The notes under the pieces are model-generated. The model was not told the origin of the DNA, did no database searches, and saw nothing but the letters and a program-made list of their open reading frames with translations. From Actinomadura macra NBRC 14102 (lineage in GTDB: Bacteria; Actinomycetota; Actinomycetes; Streptosporangiales; Streptosporangiaceae), in the NCBI RefSeq assembly GCF_001552215.1, contig NZ_BCQT01000029.1:1-46276 (forward strand): a DNA stretch of 46,276 bases. Reading direction: 5' to 3'. Positions 32,639-40,787 of this stretch are shown here, piece after piece; the first letter of the stretch is position 1, and each line of letters starts with the position of its first letter. The position numbers and the translations under genes were made by a program.

Positions 32639-33559
32639 GAGCTGCGCCGCCTGCGGCTTCTCGCCGAGTTCGCCCGCCGTGGCAGCATCGCCGCGACCGC
32701 CTCGGCCCTCGGTTACACACCTTCGGCCGTCTCCCAGCAGTTGGCCACGCTGGAGCGGGAGGCCCGCATCCCGCTGCTGGACCGCACCGCGCGCAGCGCC
32801 GAACTGACCGACGCCGGGCGCCGCCTCGCGGCGCGTGCCGAGGAGATCCTCACCCTCGTCGAGACGGCCGAGGCGGAGCTGTCCGCCCAGGCCGACACCC
32901 CCATGGGTCGCGTGGTGGTCACCGCGTTCCCGACCGCCGCCGTCGCGTTCGCCCCCGCGTTGGCGCAGAGCCTCGGCGACCATCCCGGGCTGACGTTCGT
33001 GCTGCGGCAGACCCGACCCGGGGACGGCATACGGCAGGTACAGAACGGTGAGGTGGACATCGCGCTTATCGACGACTGGACGGGCAAGGTCCCTGACCAG
33101 TCGCCCGCTGTGCTGGAGTTCTTCCACCTGCGCCGCGACCCGCTCGTGCTGGTGGTCCCGTCCGCGCACCCGATGTCGGACCCCGGGCGGCCCGTCCGGC
33201 TGCACGAGCTTCGGGACGAGCCGTGGATGGCGGCGCCGCCGGGCGAGCCTTCGCGGCAGGCCGTGGAGCGGCTGCTGGACACCGTCGGCGGCGCGCGTCC
33301 CGTCCCCTGGGAGTTCGAGGGCCTGCACACGATCCTCAGCCTGGTCGCGCGCGGTATCGGGATCACGGCCGTCCCCGCGCTGGCGCTCGCGGCAGGTGAC
33401 CAGGGAGTCGCGGTGCGGCGCATCCCGGAATGCACACTGGCCCGCGAGGTGTACGCGGTCACGCGGACGGCGAGCGTGCGCAGGCCGTCGGTGGCGGTGA
33501 CACTGCGGGCGATCTACGCCGCCGCCCGTGACGTCCAGCCGCCGCTCCCCGAAGGCTGA
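32633..33559 (+). CDS. LysR-family regulator divergent from the aminotransferase
   Basis: A 308-residue LysR protein. Winged helix at 1-60 (LRRLRLLAEFARRGSIAATASALGYTPSAVSQQLATLE), effector domain from about 90 (GRVVVTAFPTAAVAFAPALAQ, later LALIDDWTG-type loop IALIDDWTGKVPDQ). It begins with a leaderless-type promoter (see 32584-32638). The effector may be a substrate or product of the divergent aminotransferase. A 7-bp-stem hairpin (33711-33727) 150 bases beyond its stop may be its terminator. Confidence 0.9.
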   Translation: MLELRRLRLLAEFARRGSIAATASALGYTPSAVSQQLATLEREARIPLLDRTARSAELTDAGRRLAARAEEILTLVETAEAELSAQADTPMGRVVVTAFPTAAVAFAPALAQSLGDHPGLTFVLRQTRPGDGIRQVQNGEVDIALIDDWTGKVPDQSPAVLEFFHLRRDPLVLVVPSAHPMSDPGRPVRLHELRDEPWMAAPPGEPSRQAVERLLDTVGGARPVPWEFEGLHTILSLVARGIGITAVPALALAAGDQGVAVRRIPECTLAREVYAVTRTASVRRPSVAVTLRAIYAAARDVQPPLPEG

Positions 33560-33908
33560 GCGAGGACCGGCGGAGCCGGGCCGAGCCCCGTCGGCACTGA
33601 TCTCCCCAGCGAAAGGGATGAATTGGATGAATCGGGCGGTGCGGGCGATACGAAAGGGGCAAAATAGTACGCAGCGGACGGAGTTCCGGTTCGGCTCTGA
33701 CCGTATCCGGCCGGGTCCCGGACCCGGGCGGACCCCCATCCGAACCATCGGTCGAGCGGCGGGTTCCTCGCCAAAGCGGGTGGACACACGCCGCACATCA
33801 CGTACGGTGGTGCGAATCGTCACCACCGGGTTCATGCACATCCAGTTCATGCACACCGAGTTCACAGACACCGAGTCCATGCACACCGATCGGGGAGCGC
33901 AGCGCTCG
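33560..33908. other. intergenic region before the VC0807-family gene
   Basis: 349 bases. It holds a hairpin at 33711-33727 (CCGGGTC-3-GACCCGG), a possible -10 box TACGGT (33803-33808) and the tandem repeat at 33831-33890. The frame of the downstream gene stays open through much of it, but I found no ribosome site upstream of 33909. Confidence 0.5.
33831..33890 (+). repeat. four 15-bp tandem repeats, TTCATGCACACCGAG type
   Basis: Units at 33831-33845, 33846-33860, 33861-33875 and 33876-33890, each 15 bases: TTCATGCACATCCAG, TTCATGCACACCGAG, TTCACAGACACCGAG, TCCATGCACACCGAT. They are in frame with the following gene and would encode the Phe-Met-His-Thr-Glu-like motif FMHIQ FMHTE FTDTE SMHTD if translated. 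Three units carry their own in-frame ATG. Confidence 0.85.
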
Positions 33909-34640
33909 ATGGAACGACCGGCGACCACGTCCGCGGAACCGCCCGAGGAGGCGGTGCCCGCGTCCGATCCGACTCCGACCGTGCCGGCGGGCGAGGCGGG
34001 GCACGACGGCGGGCACCACTTCGAGCTCCCGCGTGTGACGGCGCTGCTCATGCACGCGTTGCCGCGCTTCGTCGAGGGGGTCATCGCCCCCGTCGCGGTC
34101 TTCTACGCCGCTCTCGTCCTTCTCGGTCTGAACGGCGCGCTCATCGCCGCCGTCGCGTGGGTGTACGGCGGGATCATCTACCGGTACGTGCGCGGGCACC
34201 CCGTGCCAGGGATGCTGCTGCTGGCCGCGGTCGGTGTCACCGTCCGCGCGGCACTGGCGGCCGCCACCCACAGCGCCGTCGTCTACTTCCTCCAGCCGAC
34301 CCTCGGCACGCTTCTCGTGGGCATCTCCTTCCTCGCCTCAGTGCCGCTGGGCCGGCCCCTGGCCAAGAAGCTGGCCAAGGACATGGCACCCATCCCCGAG
34401 GCGTTCCTGCGGCACGAGCGGGTCCACCAGTTCTTCCTGCGCATCTCGCTGCTGTGGTCGATGGTCCTGTTCACCAACGTGATCGTCAGCCTCTGGATGC
34501 TGTTCAACGAGTCGATCGGCATGTACCTGTGGTTCCGCACCGGCATTGTCGCCGGGCTGGGCGCGATCGGTGTGGGCGTCTCGGTCTGGGGCTTCAAGCG
34601 CTGCCTGCGCCACGTCAACGCCGAGCCGTCCAAGGCGTGA
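33909..34640 (+). CDS. VC0807-family integral membrane protein
   Basis: A 243-residue membrane protein. About five hydrophobic segments follow a 45-residue polar head: FVEGVIAPVAVFYAALVLLG, ALIAAVAWVYGGII, MLLLAAVGVTVRAALAAATH, then SMVLFTNVIVSLWMLF and TGIVAGLGAIGVGVSVWGFK. The charged block RPLAKKLAKDMAPIPEAFLRHERVHQFFLR is the hallmark of this family, which has no known function. ATG 33909 is chosen with GGGGAG 11 bases upstream. ATGs at 33834, 33849 and 33879 lie in the 15-bp repeats and lack ribosome sites; if used they would add a Met/His-rich head, so the true start is uncertain. Confidence 0.8.
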   Translation: MERPATTSAEPPEEAVPASDPTPTVPAGEAGHDGGHHFELPRVTALLMHALPRFVEGVIAPVAVFYAALVLLGLNGALIAAVAWVYGGIIYRYVRGHPVPGMLLLAAVGVTVRAALAAATHSAVVYFLQPTLGTLLVGISFLASVPLGRPLAKKLAKDMAPIPEAFLRHERVHQFFLRISLLWSMVLFTNVIVSLWMLFNESIGMYLWFRTGIVAGLGAIGVGVSVWGFKRCLRHVNAEPSKA

Positions 34641-34700
34641 GCGGCCCGTCCCGGACGATCCGGTGGATCGGTTTCGATCCACGCCGAACTTTCGGTCTGT

Positions 34701-34729
34701 TTGGGACGTCTCCCCTAGTCAGCTAGTTT
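34701..34729 (+). promoter_or_regulatory. promoter of the first L,D-transpeptidase gene
   Basis: -35 TTGGGA (34701-34706), 17-bp spacer, -10 TAGTTT (34724-34729). Position relative to the gene (about 30-40 bases of leader) is normal. Confidence 0.65.
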
Positions 34730-34748
34730 TCACCACACGTGGTGGAAA
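34727..34748. promoter_or_regulatory. inverted repeat at the transpeptidase transcription start
   Basis: TTT-T-CACCAC, two bases, GTGGTG-G-AAA: nine of ten positions pair. It overlaps the -10 box and likely start site, so it may be an operator or a 5-prime mRNA hairpin. Confidence 0.55.
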
Positions 34749-34766
34749 GTGACTTTGGGGGGATTT

Positions 34767-35936
34767 GTGGGTGGCAAGGGGCGTTTCGGGCTTGTCATGG
34801 CCGGCGGCGCGGGCGCGGTGGCGCTGCTCGCGACCGGCTGCGGAGGCGGTGGCGAGGGCAAGCTGGCCTCGGGGGCGTCTGCCGCCGTGACGATCACACC
34901 TGCGAACGGGACCGCCCAGGTCAAGCCGGACGGGACGATCGAGGTCAAGGCATCGGACGGCAAACTGGAGAACGTCACCGTCCAGGGGAACCAGGGGGCC
35001 GCGATCACCGGCCAGATGGCCGGCAACCGCAAGTCCTGGCGCTCCACTCGGACACTGACGCCCGGCGCGTCCTACACCGTCACCGCGCAGGCCCGTGACG
35101 ACGGCAAGACCAGCACGGTGACCAGCGCGTTCACCACGCTCAAGCCGGAGAAGACGCTCTCGATCACCGACGTCACGCCGAACCTCAAGGGGGAGAAGGT
35201 CGGCGTCGGCATGCCGATCATGCTCCGCTTCAACCGTCCAGTGACCGACAAGGCCGCGGTGGAGCGGGTCCTGCAGGTCACTCCGGACAAGCCCGTCGAG
35301 GGTGCCTGGAACTGGGTGGCCCCTGACCAGGTCACCTACCGGACGAAGACGTACTGGCAGCCGCACCAGACGGTGCGGTTCCAGGCCAGGCTGGCCGGGG
35401 TGAACGCGGGCGGCGGCGTCTACGGAGCCAAGGACGCCCAGCAGACGATCACGATCGGGGCCGCGCAGATCACGACCGGTGACATCGGCCAGCACCGCAT
35501 GACGGTGAAGCGGGACGGCCAGAAGGTCCGCACCATCCCGTTCAGCGCGGGCAACGGGCAGACGCGCGAGTTCACCACCACCAGCGGCGTTCACCTGCTG
35601 ATGGAGAGGGGCAACCCCGTCACGATGGTCTCTCCGGGCCGCCAGGAGGGCGACGCCGGCTACTACAAGACCGTCGTCAACCACGCGGTCCGCTTCTCCA
35701 ACAGCGGCGAGTACGTCCACTCGGCGCCCTGGTCGGTCGGCTCGCAGGGTTCGGCGAACGTCAGCCACGGCTGCCTCAACGTCAGCCCGTCCGACGCCCT
35801 GTGGTTCTACAACACCATGCAGCGCGGCGATGTGATCGACCTCACCGGCAGCGACCGGGAGGTCGAGCCTGACAATGGCTGGGGGCAGTGGCAGGTGCCC
35901 TTCGAGAAGTGGAGGCAGGGCAGCGCCCTGACCTGA
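34767..35936 (+). CDS. L,D-transpeptidase lipoprotein (Ig-like + YkuD), first copy
   Basis: A 389-residue lipoprotein. Signal peptide with lipobox ALLATGC ending at the lipid-bearing Cys, then two Ig-like domains (about 35-120 with FTTLKPEKTLSI closing the first, and 120-235 with KVGVGMPIMLRFNRPVTDK), then the YkuD catalytic domain with active-site motif NVSHGCLNVSPSDALWFY. It links peptidoglycan stems by 3-3 cross-links (LdtMt2-like) outside the membrane. GTG 34767 with GGGGGG upstream is chosen; GTG at 34749 would add six residues. The second copy follows 142 bases downstream. Confidence 0.93.
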   Translation: MGGKGRFGLVMAGGAGAVALLATGCGGGGEGKLASGASAAVTITPANGTAQVKPDGTIEVKASDGKLENVTVQGNQGAAITGQMAGNRKSWRSTRTLTPGASYTVTAQARDDGKTSTVTSAFTTLKPEKTLSITDVTPNLKGEKVGVGMPIMLRFNRPVTDKAAVERVLQVTPDKPVEGAWNWVAPDQVTYRTKTYWQPHQTVRFQARLAGVNAGGGVYGAKDAQQTITIGAAQITTGDIGQHRMTVKRDGQKVRTIPFSAGNGQTREFTTTSGVHLLMERGNPVTMVSPGRQEGDAGYYKTVVNHAVRFSNSGEYVHSAPWSVGSQGSANVSHGCLNVSPSDALWFYNTMQRGDVIDLTGSDREVEPDNGWGQWQVPFEKWRQGSALT

Positions 35937-36078
35937 ACAGGGCCGTCCGGGGGCCACGCAGAGGCGCCGTCTTGCAACGCTTTGATTTCGGACTCCTGCC
36001 AAAACCCCGGGTCGAGGCATGATCGTCGGCTTTTGTCGCTAATGTCTCCCTGGTAGATGGCGGGTTCGGGAGGTTCAG

Positions 36079-37314
36079 GTGCAGCGGAGGGTTTCCGCAG
36101 GGGTCCGGGCCGGCGCTGGAGTGGCGGGGGCCGTGCTGCTCCTCACGACGGCCTGTTCCGGGGGAGAGAAAGACGACGGGGTCACCGTCGGGGGCAAGGG
36201 CGATTCGGCCGCCCCCCAGGTGACGGTGAACCCCGGCAACGGGGACGGCAAGGCACGCCCGGAGGCGGGCGTCGTCGTGACGGCCGCGGGCGGGACGCTG
36301 GAGCAGGTCAGCGTCACCCGTAAGGGCAAGCCGGTCGATGGTGCCATGGCGGCCGACAAGACGAGCTGGAAGTCCCGGACGCTGCGTCCGGGCACGCAGT
36401 ACGAGGTGTCGGCCGTCGCCAAGAGCCCGAAGGGCAAGTCGACGACGGTGAACTCCAGGTTCGTCACGCTGAAGGCGGCCAACGAACTGGACGTCGCCGA
36501 CGTCAGCCCGACCAAGGGCGAGAAGGTCGGCGTCGGCATGCCGATCATCGTCACCTTCAACCGGGCCGTCGGGGACCGCAAGGCGGTCGAGCGGGCCCTG
36601 GAGGTCAAGTCGACCAAACCCGCCACCGGCGCGTGGTACTGGGTGAGCGACACCCAGGTGATCTTCCGGACGAAGAACGGTCAGTACTGGCAGCCGAACC
36701 AGTCCGTCACGTTCACCGCGAAGCTGTCGGGAGTCAAGTCAGGCAAGAAGACCTACGGGATCTCCGACTACACCCGCCGGTTCCGCATCGGTGATTCGCA
36801 CATCATCAACGTCAGCACCAAGACGCACAGGCTGGTCGTCAAGAAGAACGGCAAGAAGGTCAAGAGCTGGGGCATCAGCGCCGGCCGTGGCGGCCGGGTC
36901 GTCAACGGCGTCGACACCTACCTCACCACCAGCGGCATCCACCTGACCATGGGCAAGGAGAATCCGGCGATCATGACGTCGGAGTGGATGGGCGTCAAGC
37001 CGGACGACAAGAAGAACGGCGGCTACAAGGAGGTCATCCCCCACGCGGTGCGGATCTCCAACAGCGGCGAGTACATCCACTCGATGGCCGCGACCGTGTG
37101 GGCGCAGGGTCGCCAGAACGTCAGCCACGGCTGCCTCAACTCCCCGCCCGCCTCCGCCCGGTGGTTCTACAACTGGTCCTACCGCGGCGACCCGGTGATC
37201 ATCACCGGCAGCAAGCGCGGTCTGGACTGGAGCAACGGCTGGAGCTTCTACCAGATGCGCTGGAGCAGGTGGGTCAAGGGCAGCGCCCTCGATCGCACCG
37301 TGACGACCGGGTGA
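36079..37314 (+). CDS. L,D-transpeptidase lipoprotein (Ig-like + YkuD), second copy
   Basis: A 411-residue paralogue of the preceding gene, same domain order: lipoprotein signal with lipobox VLLLTTAC, two Ig-like domains (KVGVGMPIIVTFNRAVGDRK is nearly the same as its sister), then YkuD with NVSHGCLNSPPASARWFY. GTG 36079 has GGGAGG five bases upstream. The catalytic Cys and His are intact in both. The spacing motif WVKGSAL/WRQGSAL at the C-termini also matches. Tandem duplication with moderate divergence suggests specialised sites or conditions. A hairpin at 37318-37340 ends the unit. Confidence 0.93.
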   Translation: MQRRVSAGVRAGAGVAGAVLLLTTACSGGEKDDGVTVGGKGDSAAPQVTVNPGNGDGKARPEAGVVVTAAGGTLEQVSVTRKGKPVDGAMAADKTSWKSRTLRPGTQYEVSAVAKSPKGKSTTVNSRFVTLKAANELDVADVSPTKGEKVGVGMPIIVTFNRAVGDRKAVERALEVKSTKPATGAWYWVSDTQVIFRTKNGQYWQPNQSVTFTAKLSGVKSGKKTYGISDYTRRFRIGDSHIINVSTKTHRLVVKKNGKKVKSWGISAGRGGRVVNGVDTYLTTSGIHLTMGKENPAIMTSEWMGVKPDDKKNGGYKEVIPHAVRISNSGEYIHSMAATVWAQGRQNVSHGCLNSPPASARWFYNWSYRGDPVIITGSKRGLDWSNGWSFYQMRWSRWVKGSALDRTVTTG

Positions 37315-37317
37315 CGT

Positions 37318-37340
37318 TGCCCGGCGCCTGATCCCGGGCA
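37318..37340 (+). terminator. hairpin terminator after the second transpeptidase
   Basis: TGCCCGG / CCGGGCA, 7-bp arms with nine-base loop, three bases after the stop and ten bases before the glycosyltransferase ATG. Confidence 0.6.
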
Positions 37341-37350
37341 GTAGACCCGG

Positions 37351-38706
37351 ATGAGCCCTTTCAAGCACGCCCGGCGAAGCGCGCACCGCGTCCTCCGCCG
37401 GGCGGTGCTGTGGGCGGCTCGCCCGCTCGGGTGGCGGCGCGTCCCGCCACCGGGAGGCCGGCTCCGCGTCCGCGTCCTCCTCCAGCACGCGCACGGCACC
37501 GGCGGCACGGTTCGCACCGTGCTGAACCTGTGCGGCCACCTCGCCCGCGACCACGATGTCGAGATCGTCAGCGTCGTCCGCAAGCGCGAGCGGCCGTTCT
37601 TTCCCCTTCCGCCGGACGTCGGCGTGCGGTTCGCCGACGACCGCGTCCCGCCGCGCGCCGGCCCGGCCCGTGTCCTGTCCCGCCTCCCCAGCCTTCTCAC
37701 CCCCGTGGACGAGGCGTCGTTCCGCGGCATGAGCCTCTGGACGGACCTGCGGCTCCTGCACGCCCTCCGCGGCACGCCCCCGGACGTCCTCATCGCGACC
37801 AGGCCGTCGCTCAACCTCCTCGCCGCCGAACTCGCCCCGCGCGGCGTCGTCACGGTCGGCCAGGACCACATGAGCCTGCCGGCCTACCGGCCCCGCCTCG
37901 GCCGCCAGATCGTCCGCCGGTACCGCCGCCTCACCGCCCTGGCGACCCTCACCGAATCCGCCCGCGCCGGGTACGAGGCGGCACTGGAAGGCGCACCCAC
38001 CCGGGTCGTCCGCATACCGAACGCCCTTCCCGACCTTCCTGGCGGGCCGTCCCGGCGCGACGCCGCGGTCATCCTCGCCGCCGGCAGGCTCATCCATACC
38101 AAGGGCTTCGACCTGCTCATCCGGGCCTTCGAGCCGCTGGCCGCGGCCCACCCCGGCTGGACCCTGCGCATCTTCGGCTCCGGCGCCGACCGGTCGCGGC
38201 TGCACGCCATGATCGCCAAACACGACCTCGCCGGCCGTGTCGAGTTGCGCCCGGCCACGGCGAGTCTGGCCGCCGAGATGGAGGCCGCGTCGGTCTTCGC
38301 CCTGCCGTCCCGCCGCGAGGGCCTGCCGATGGTGGTGATCGAGGCCATGAGCAAGGGCCTGGCGGTCGCGGCCTTCGACTGCCCCACCGGCCCCGCCGAC
38401 CTCATCACCTCGGGCCACGACGGCCTTCTCGTCCCCGCCACCGACGTTGCCGCGCTCACCGCGGCCCTGGGGGAACTCATGGCCGATCCCGCCCTGCGCG
38501 ACCGGCTCGGCGACGAAGCCCGGCACACTGCGCGCGCCTACGACCTGTGCCATATCGGTTACCGGTGGACGCGCCTGCTGGCCGAGCTCCGCCCACGTAA
38601 TCCGATTGCGCCCGGACCTGCCCATGTCCCATTCTCGAACCACTCGACAGGAAGGGAGAGCGACGCCATGACCGGTGAGCGCGAACGTTCTCCCGAAGGC
38701 CCGTAG
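37351..38706 (+). CDS. family 4 glycosyltransferase
   Basis: A 451-residue GT-B enzyme. The N-terminal Rossmann domain has RVRVLLQHAHGTGGTVRTVLNL, a donor/acceptor region ending VVTVGQDHMSLPAY; the C-terminal domain has VILAAGRLIHTKGFDLLIRAFEPL, LRIFGSGADRSRLHAMI and the EX7E motif SRREGLPMVVIEAMSKG, the nucleotide-binding signature of GT4. A basic N-terminal stretch (HARRSAHRVLRRAVLW) may touch the membrane. The nucleotide sugar and acceptor are unknown. The gene starts 36 bases after the transpeptidase stop and ends 12 bases before a tRNA gene. Ribosome site weak. Confidence 0.92.
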   Translation: MSPFKHARRSAHRVLRRAVLWAARPLGWRRVPPPGGRLRVRVLLQHAHGTGGTVRTVLNLCGHLARDHDVEIVSVVRKRERPFFPLPPDVGVRFADDRVPPRAGPARVLSRLPSLLTPVDEASFRGMSLWTDLRLLHALRGTPPDVLIATRPSLNLLAAELAPRGVVTVGQDHMSLPAYRPRLGRQIVRRYRRLTALATLTESARAGYEAALEGAPTRVVRIPNALPDLPGGPSRRDAAVILAAGRLIHTKGFDLLIRAFEPLAAAHPGWTLRIFGSGADRSRLHAMIAKHDLAGRVELRPATASLAAEMEAASVFALPSRREGLPMVVIEAMSKGLAVAAFDCPTGPADLITSGHDGLLVPATDVAALTAALGELMADPALRDRLGDEARHTARAYDLCHIGYRWTRLLAELRPRNPIAPGPAHVPFSNHSTGRESDAMTGERERSPEGP

Positions 38707-38718
38707 GCGCGCTGCTCA

Positions 38719-38790
38719 GGCCGGGTCGACTAATAGTAGGTCCTCTCATTTTCACTGCGGAAGGCGCGGGTTCGAACCCCGTCCCGGCTA
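38719..38790 (+). tRNA. trnE: tRNA-Glu (TTC), divergent
   Basis: Acceptor GGCCGGG with CCCGGCT, a G1-U72 wobble at the end; D arm GAC/GTC; anticodon stem TCTCA/TGCGG (one mismatch) around loop TTTTCAC, anticodon TTC; T arm GCGGG-TTCGAAC-CCCGT; A73. Layout follows bacterial tRNA-Glu but several stems are weakened. No encoded CCA. Begins 12 bases past the glycosyltransferase stop. Confidence 0.65.
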
Positions 38791-38972
38791 CAGAAAGCCA
38801 CACCCCCGGTGACCCCCGAACGTCGGTCATGACAGCGGTGATCGACTGAAGTTAGTTTTGAGTCAGCCCACCATCGGTGGACGGGGTGCAGGCTCGGCGG
38901 GGGAGAGAGTGTCCACAGAGCAGGCATCGGACATGCGAAAAGACTCGCTGCACGTTGTGCTAAGGAGACGTC

Positions 38973-39455
38973 ATGGTCGACCAGTGCCTGTCCTATCCAC
39001 GACCTCCGGATCCCGGAAATGTGTTCACGGCGGCCGAGCTCGTCGCGCGAATGCGCGAGCTGAAAGCGTGGTCCGGTCTGACGTTCAGGCAGATCCAGCG
39101 GGAGGCCGCCGCAGCCGGACACCATCTTCCGCACAGCACCATCGCGGGAGCACTGGCCCGGGAGGCGCTGCCCCGCGAGGACCTTCTCACGGCGTTCATC
39201 GCCGCGTGTGGGGGTGATGACCAGAGCATCGACCAATGGCTCCTTGCCCGGCGGGAACTCGCAGTGACAGAACGGCGGGAAGAGAACGAGACAATCCAGC
39301 AAATCGGGTCTGCTATCCCAGGAATAGGTGGCGAATCCATTACTGACAGGGAGGGAAAACTGGCTCGGAAGCGTCCGGCCTTTGGGGTCACCGCGCTGCT
39401 GGCCACATTGACGGGAGGTTGCGTGTGGCGCTGGTACGTGAGGCGTAGGCCATAG
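38973..39455 (+). CDS. membrane-anchored HTH protein (actinobacterial XRE-like)
   Basis: A 160-residue protein. Residues 20-85 are a helix-turn-helix domain (ELVARMRELKAWSGLTFRQIQREA, HLPHSTIAGALAREALPREDLLTAFIAAC), a form frequent in actinobacteria at the head of large signalling proteins. A short linker (about 90-135, acidic and polar) ends in KLARKRPAFGVTALLATLTGGCVWRWYVRRRP, one membrane helix flanked by basic residues. The ribosome site AAGGAG is five bases before the ATG. Such stand-alone truncated versions may be regulators held at the membrane. The terminator hairpin at 39455-39472 begins on its stop codon. Partner unknown. Confidence 0.75.
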   Translation: MVDQCLSYPRPPDPGNVFTAAELVARMRELKAWSGLTFRQIQREAAAAGHHLPHSTIAGALAREALPREDLLTAFIAACGGDDQSIDQWLLARRELAVTERREENETIQQIGSAIPGIGGESITDREGKLARKRPAFGVTALLATLTGGCVWRWYVRRRP

Positions 39456-39472
39456 AGCGTGACAGCACGCTC
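39455..39472 (+). terminator. hairpin terminator overlapping the HTH gene stop
   Basis: GAGCGTG-4-CACGCTC, 7-bp stem, four-base loop ACAG, starting at the last base of the TAG stop. Confidence 0.6.
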
Positions 39473-39602
39473 ACGGTCGTTCCGGATCGCGGAAACACGG
39501 CGGCCGGGATAGGCCGTTCCGCGCCGGGTGTGATGATCTTCCGGCGTGCCGCATTAAGGTCGTGTTGCTCCCTGCCCCGACATGACCTAGCGGATAACAC
39601 AC

Positions 39603-40787
39603 ATGGCTGTACTGAACTCCCGGCAGGGCGGGACGGTCCGGCGGCCGGGACCGTCGGACTACGCCCTGGCCCAGACGGTCCTGCGCTTCACCATCGCCCT
39701 GCGCGCCGGCGGCGTGGCTGCGGCGATCACCGCCGCGACCCTCGGTGAGGGAGCGGGGATCTCCCGCGCCTGGCAGGTCGCGGTGCTTGGCGGGCTGGCG
39801 GTATGGGTCGCGATCTTCACCGCGACGGCGCTCCGGTACGGCCTGAGGCCGCCGATGGTCGCCGCCGACAGCGGCGTGATCTGTCTCGCCCTGCTCGCCC
39901 AGCCGAAGATCGTCCCCACCGAGATGCTCGTCGACGAGACGACCTGGGCCATCATGCTGGCGAGCACCGCCATCTACGTGGCACAACTCGCGCTCGGGCA
40001 GATCGCGGCGCTGGTGCTGTCAGCAGTGGTGATCACGGCGTACGTCGCCGGCGCGCCGGCGACGACGTCGCTGGTCCGCATCCTGTTCGTGCAGGCCGTG
40101 GTCGTCAACGCCATCATGTGGCTGCTGCGCCGAGGCGGCGGACGCGCCGACGCTCTCGTCGCCGAGCGGGACCGCGAGCGGCAGCGGATGGTGCTGGAGG
40201 CGGCGCGCCGGGCCGACGAGCGTCACTACCGGTCGCAGATGCACGACTCCGTGCTCGCCACGCTCACCATGGTCGCCTCGGGTGCCGTGCAGACCGGTTC
40301 GCCGGGCCTGCGCCGGGGCGCCCGGCGGGCGCTGGAGGTCATGGAGGACGTGTCGGCCCCGCTCCCGGCCGGCCAGGGCCCGCAGGTCGATCTCGTCGCG
40401 GATCTGGCCGGGCTCGTCACCGAGATGAGCGCCGAGGTCGCCGCCGATCTCATCGTCGCCCCGTCCGCCCGGGCCGGGCCCACCCGGATCGAGGTCCCGG
40501 AGGTGGTCGCGTCCGCGATCACCGGCGCGGTGGGCGAGGCGCTGCGCAACGTCGCCCGTCATGCGGGCGTGAGCCGGGCGTCGGTCCACGCCGGCCGGCA
40601 TGGCGCGGCGGTGACGGTGACCGTGGCCGATCAGGGACGCGGCTTCGACCAGGCGCGCGTCCCGGCCGACCGGAGCGGCATCCGATGCTCGATGGTCGAG
40701 CGGATGGCGGTCGTCGGCGGAACCACGACGGTGGAGTCCCGCCCGCGGCGGGGGACCGTGGTCACCGTGCGGTGGGCCCATGGCTGA
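39603..40787 (+). CDS. membrane histidine kinase, NarL-partner type (gene 1 of 3)
   Basis: A 394-residue sensor kinase. About six hydrophobic segments fill residues 25-175 with no large external domain, then a coiled linker (RADALVAERDRERQRMVLEA). The HisKA_3-like phospho-acceptor is His214 in SQMHDSVLATL. The ATPase domain keeps its N box (GEALRNVARHAG, Asn316), G1 box (VADQGRGFD, Asp343) and G2 (RPRRGTVVTVRW). So it should autophosphorylate. It overlaps the next gene by 8 bases and is the first of a tight three-gene set ending in a response regulator. Signal unknown; membrane segments suggest it senses the membrane or a small molecule. Confidence 0.92.
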   Translation: MAVLNSRQGGTVRRPGPSDYALAQTVLRFTIALRAGGVAAAITAATLGEGAGISRAWQVAVLGGLAVWVAIFTATALRYGLRPPMVAADSGVICLALLAQPKIVPTEMLVDETTWAIMLASTAIYVAQLALGQIAALVLSAVVITAYVAGAPATTSLVRILFVQAVVVNAIMWLLRRGGGRADALVAERDRERQRMVLEAARRADERHYRSQMHDSVLATLTMVASGAVQTGSPGLRRGARRALEVMEDVSAPLPAGQGPQVDLVADLAGLVTEMSAEVAADLIVAPSARAGPTRIEVPEVVASAITGAVGEALRNVARHAGVSRASVHAGRHGAAVTVTVADQGRGFDQARVPADRSGIRCSMVERMAVVGGTTTVESRPRRGTVVTVRWAHG

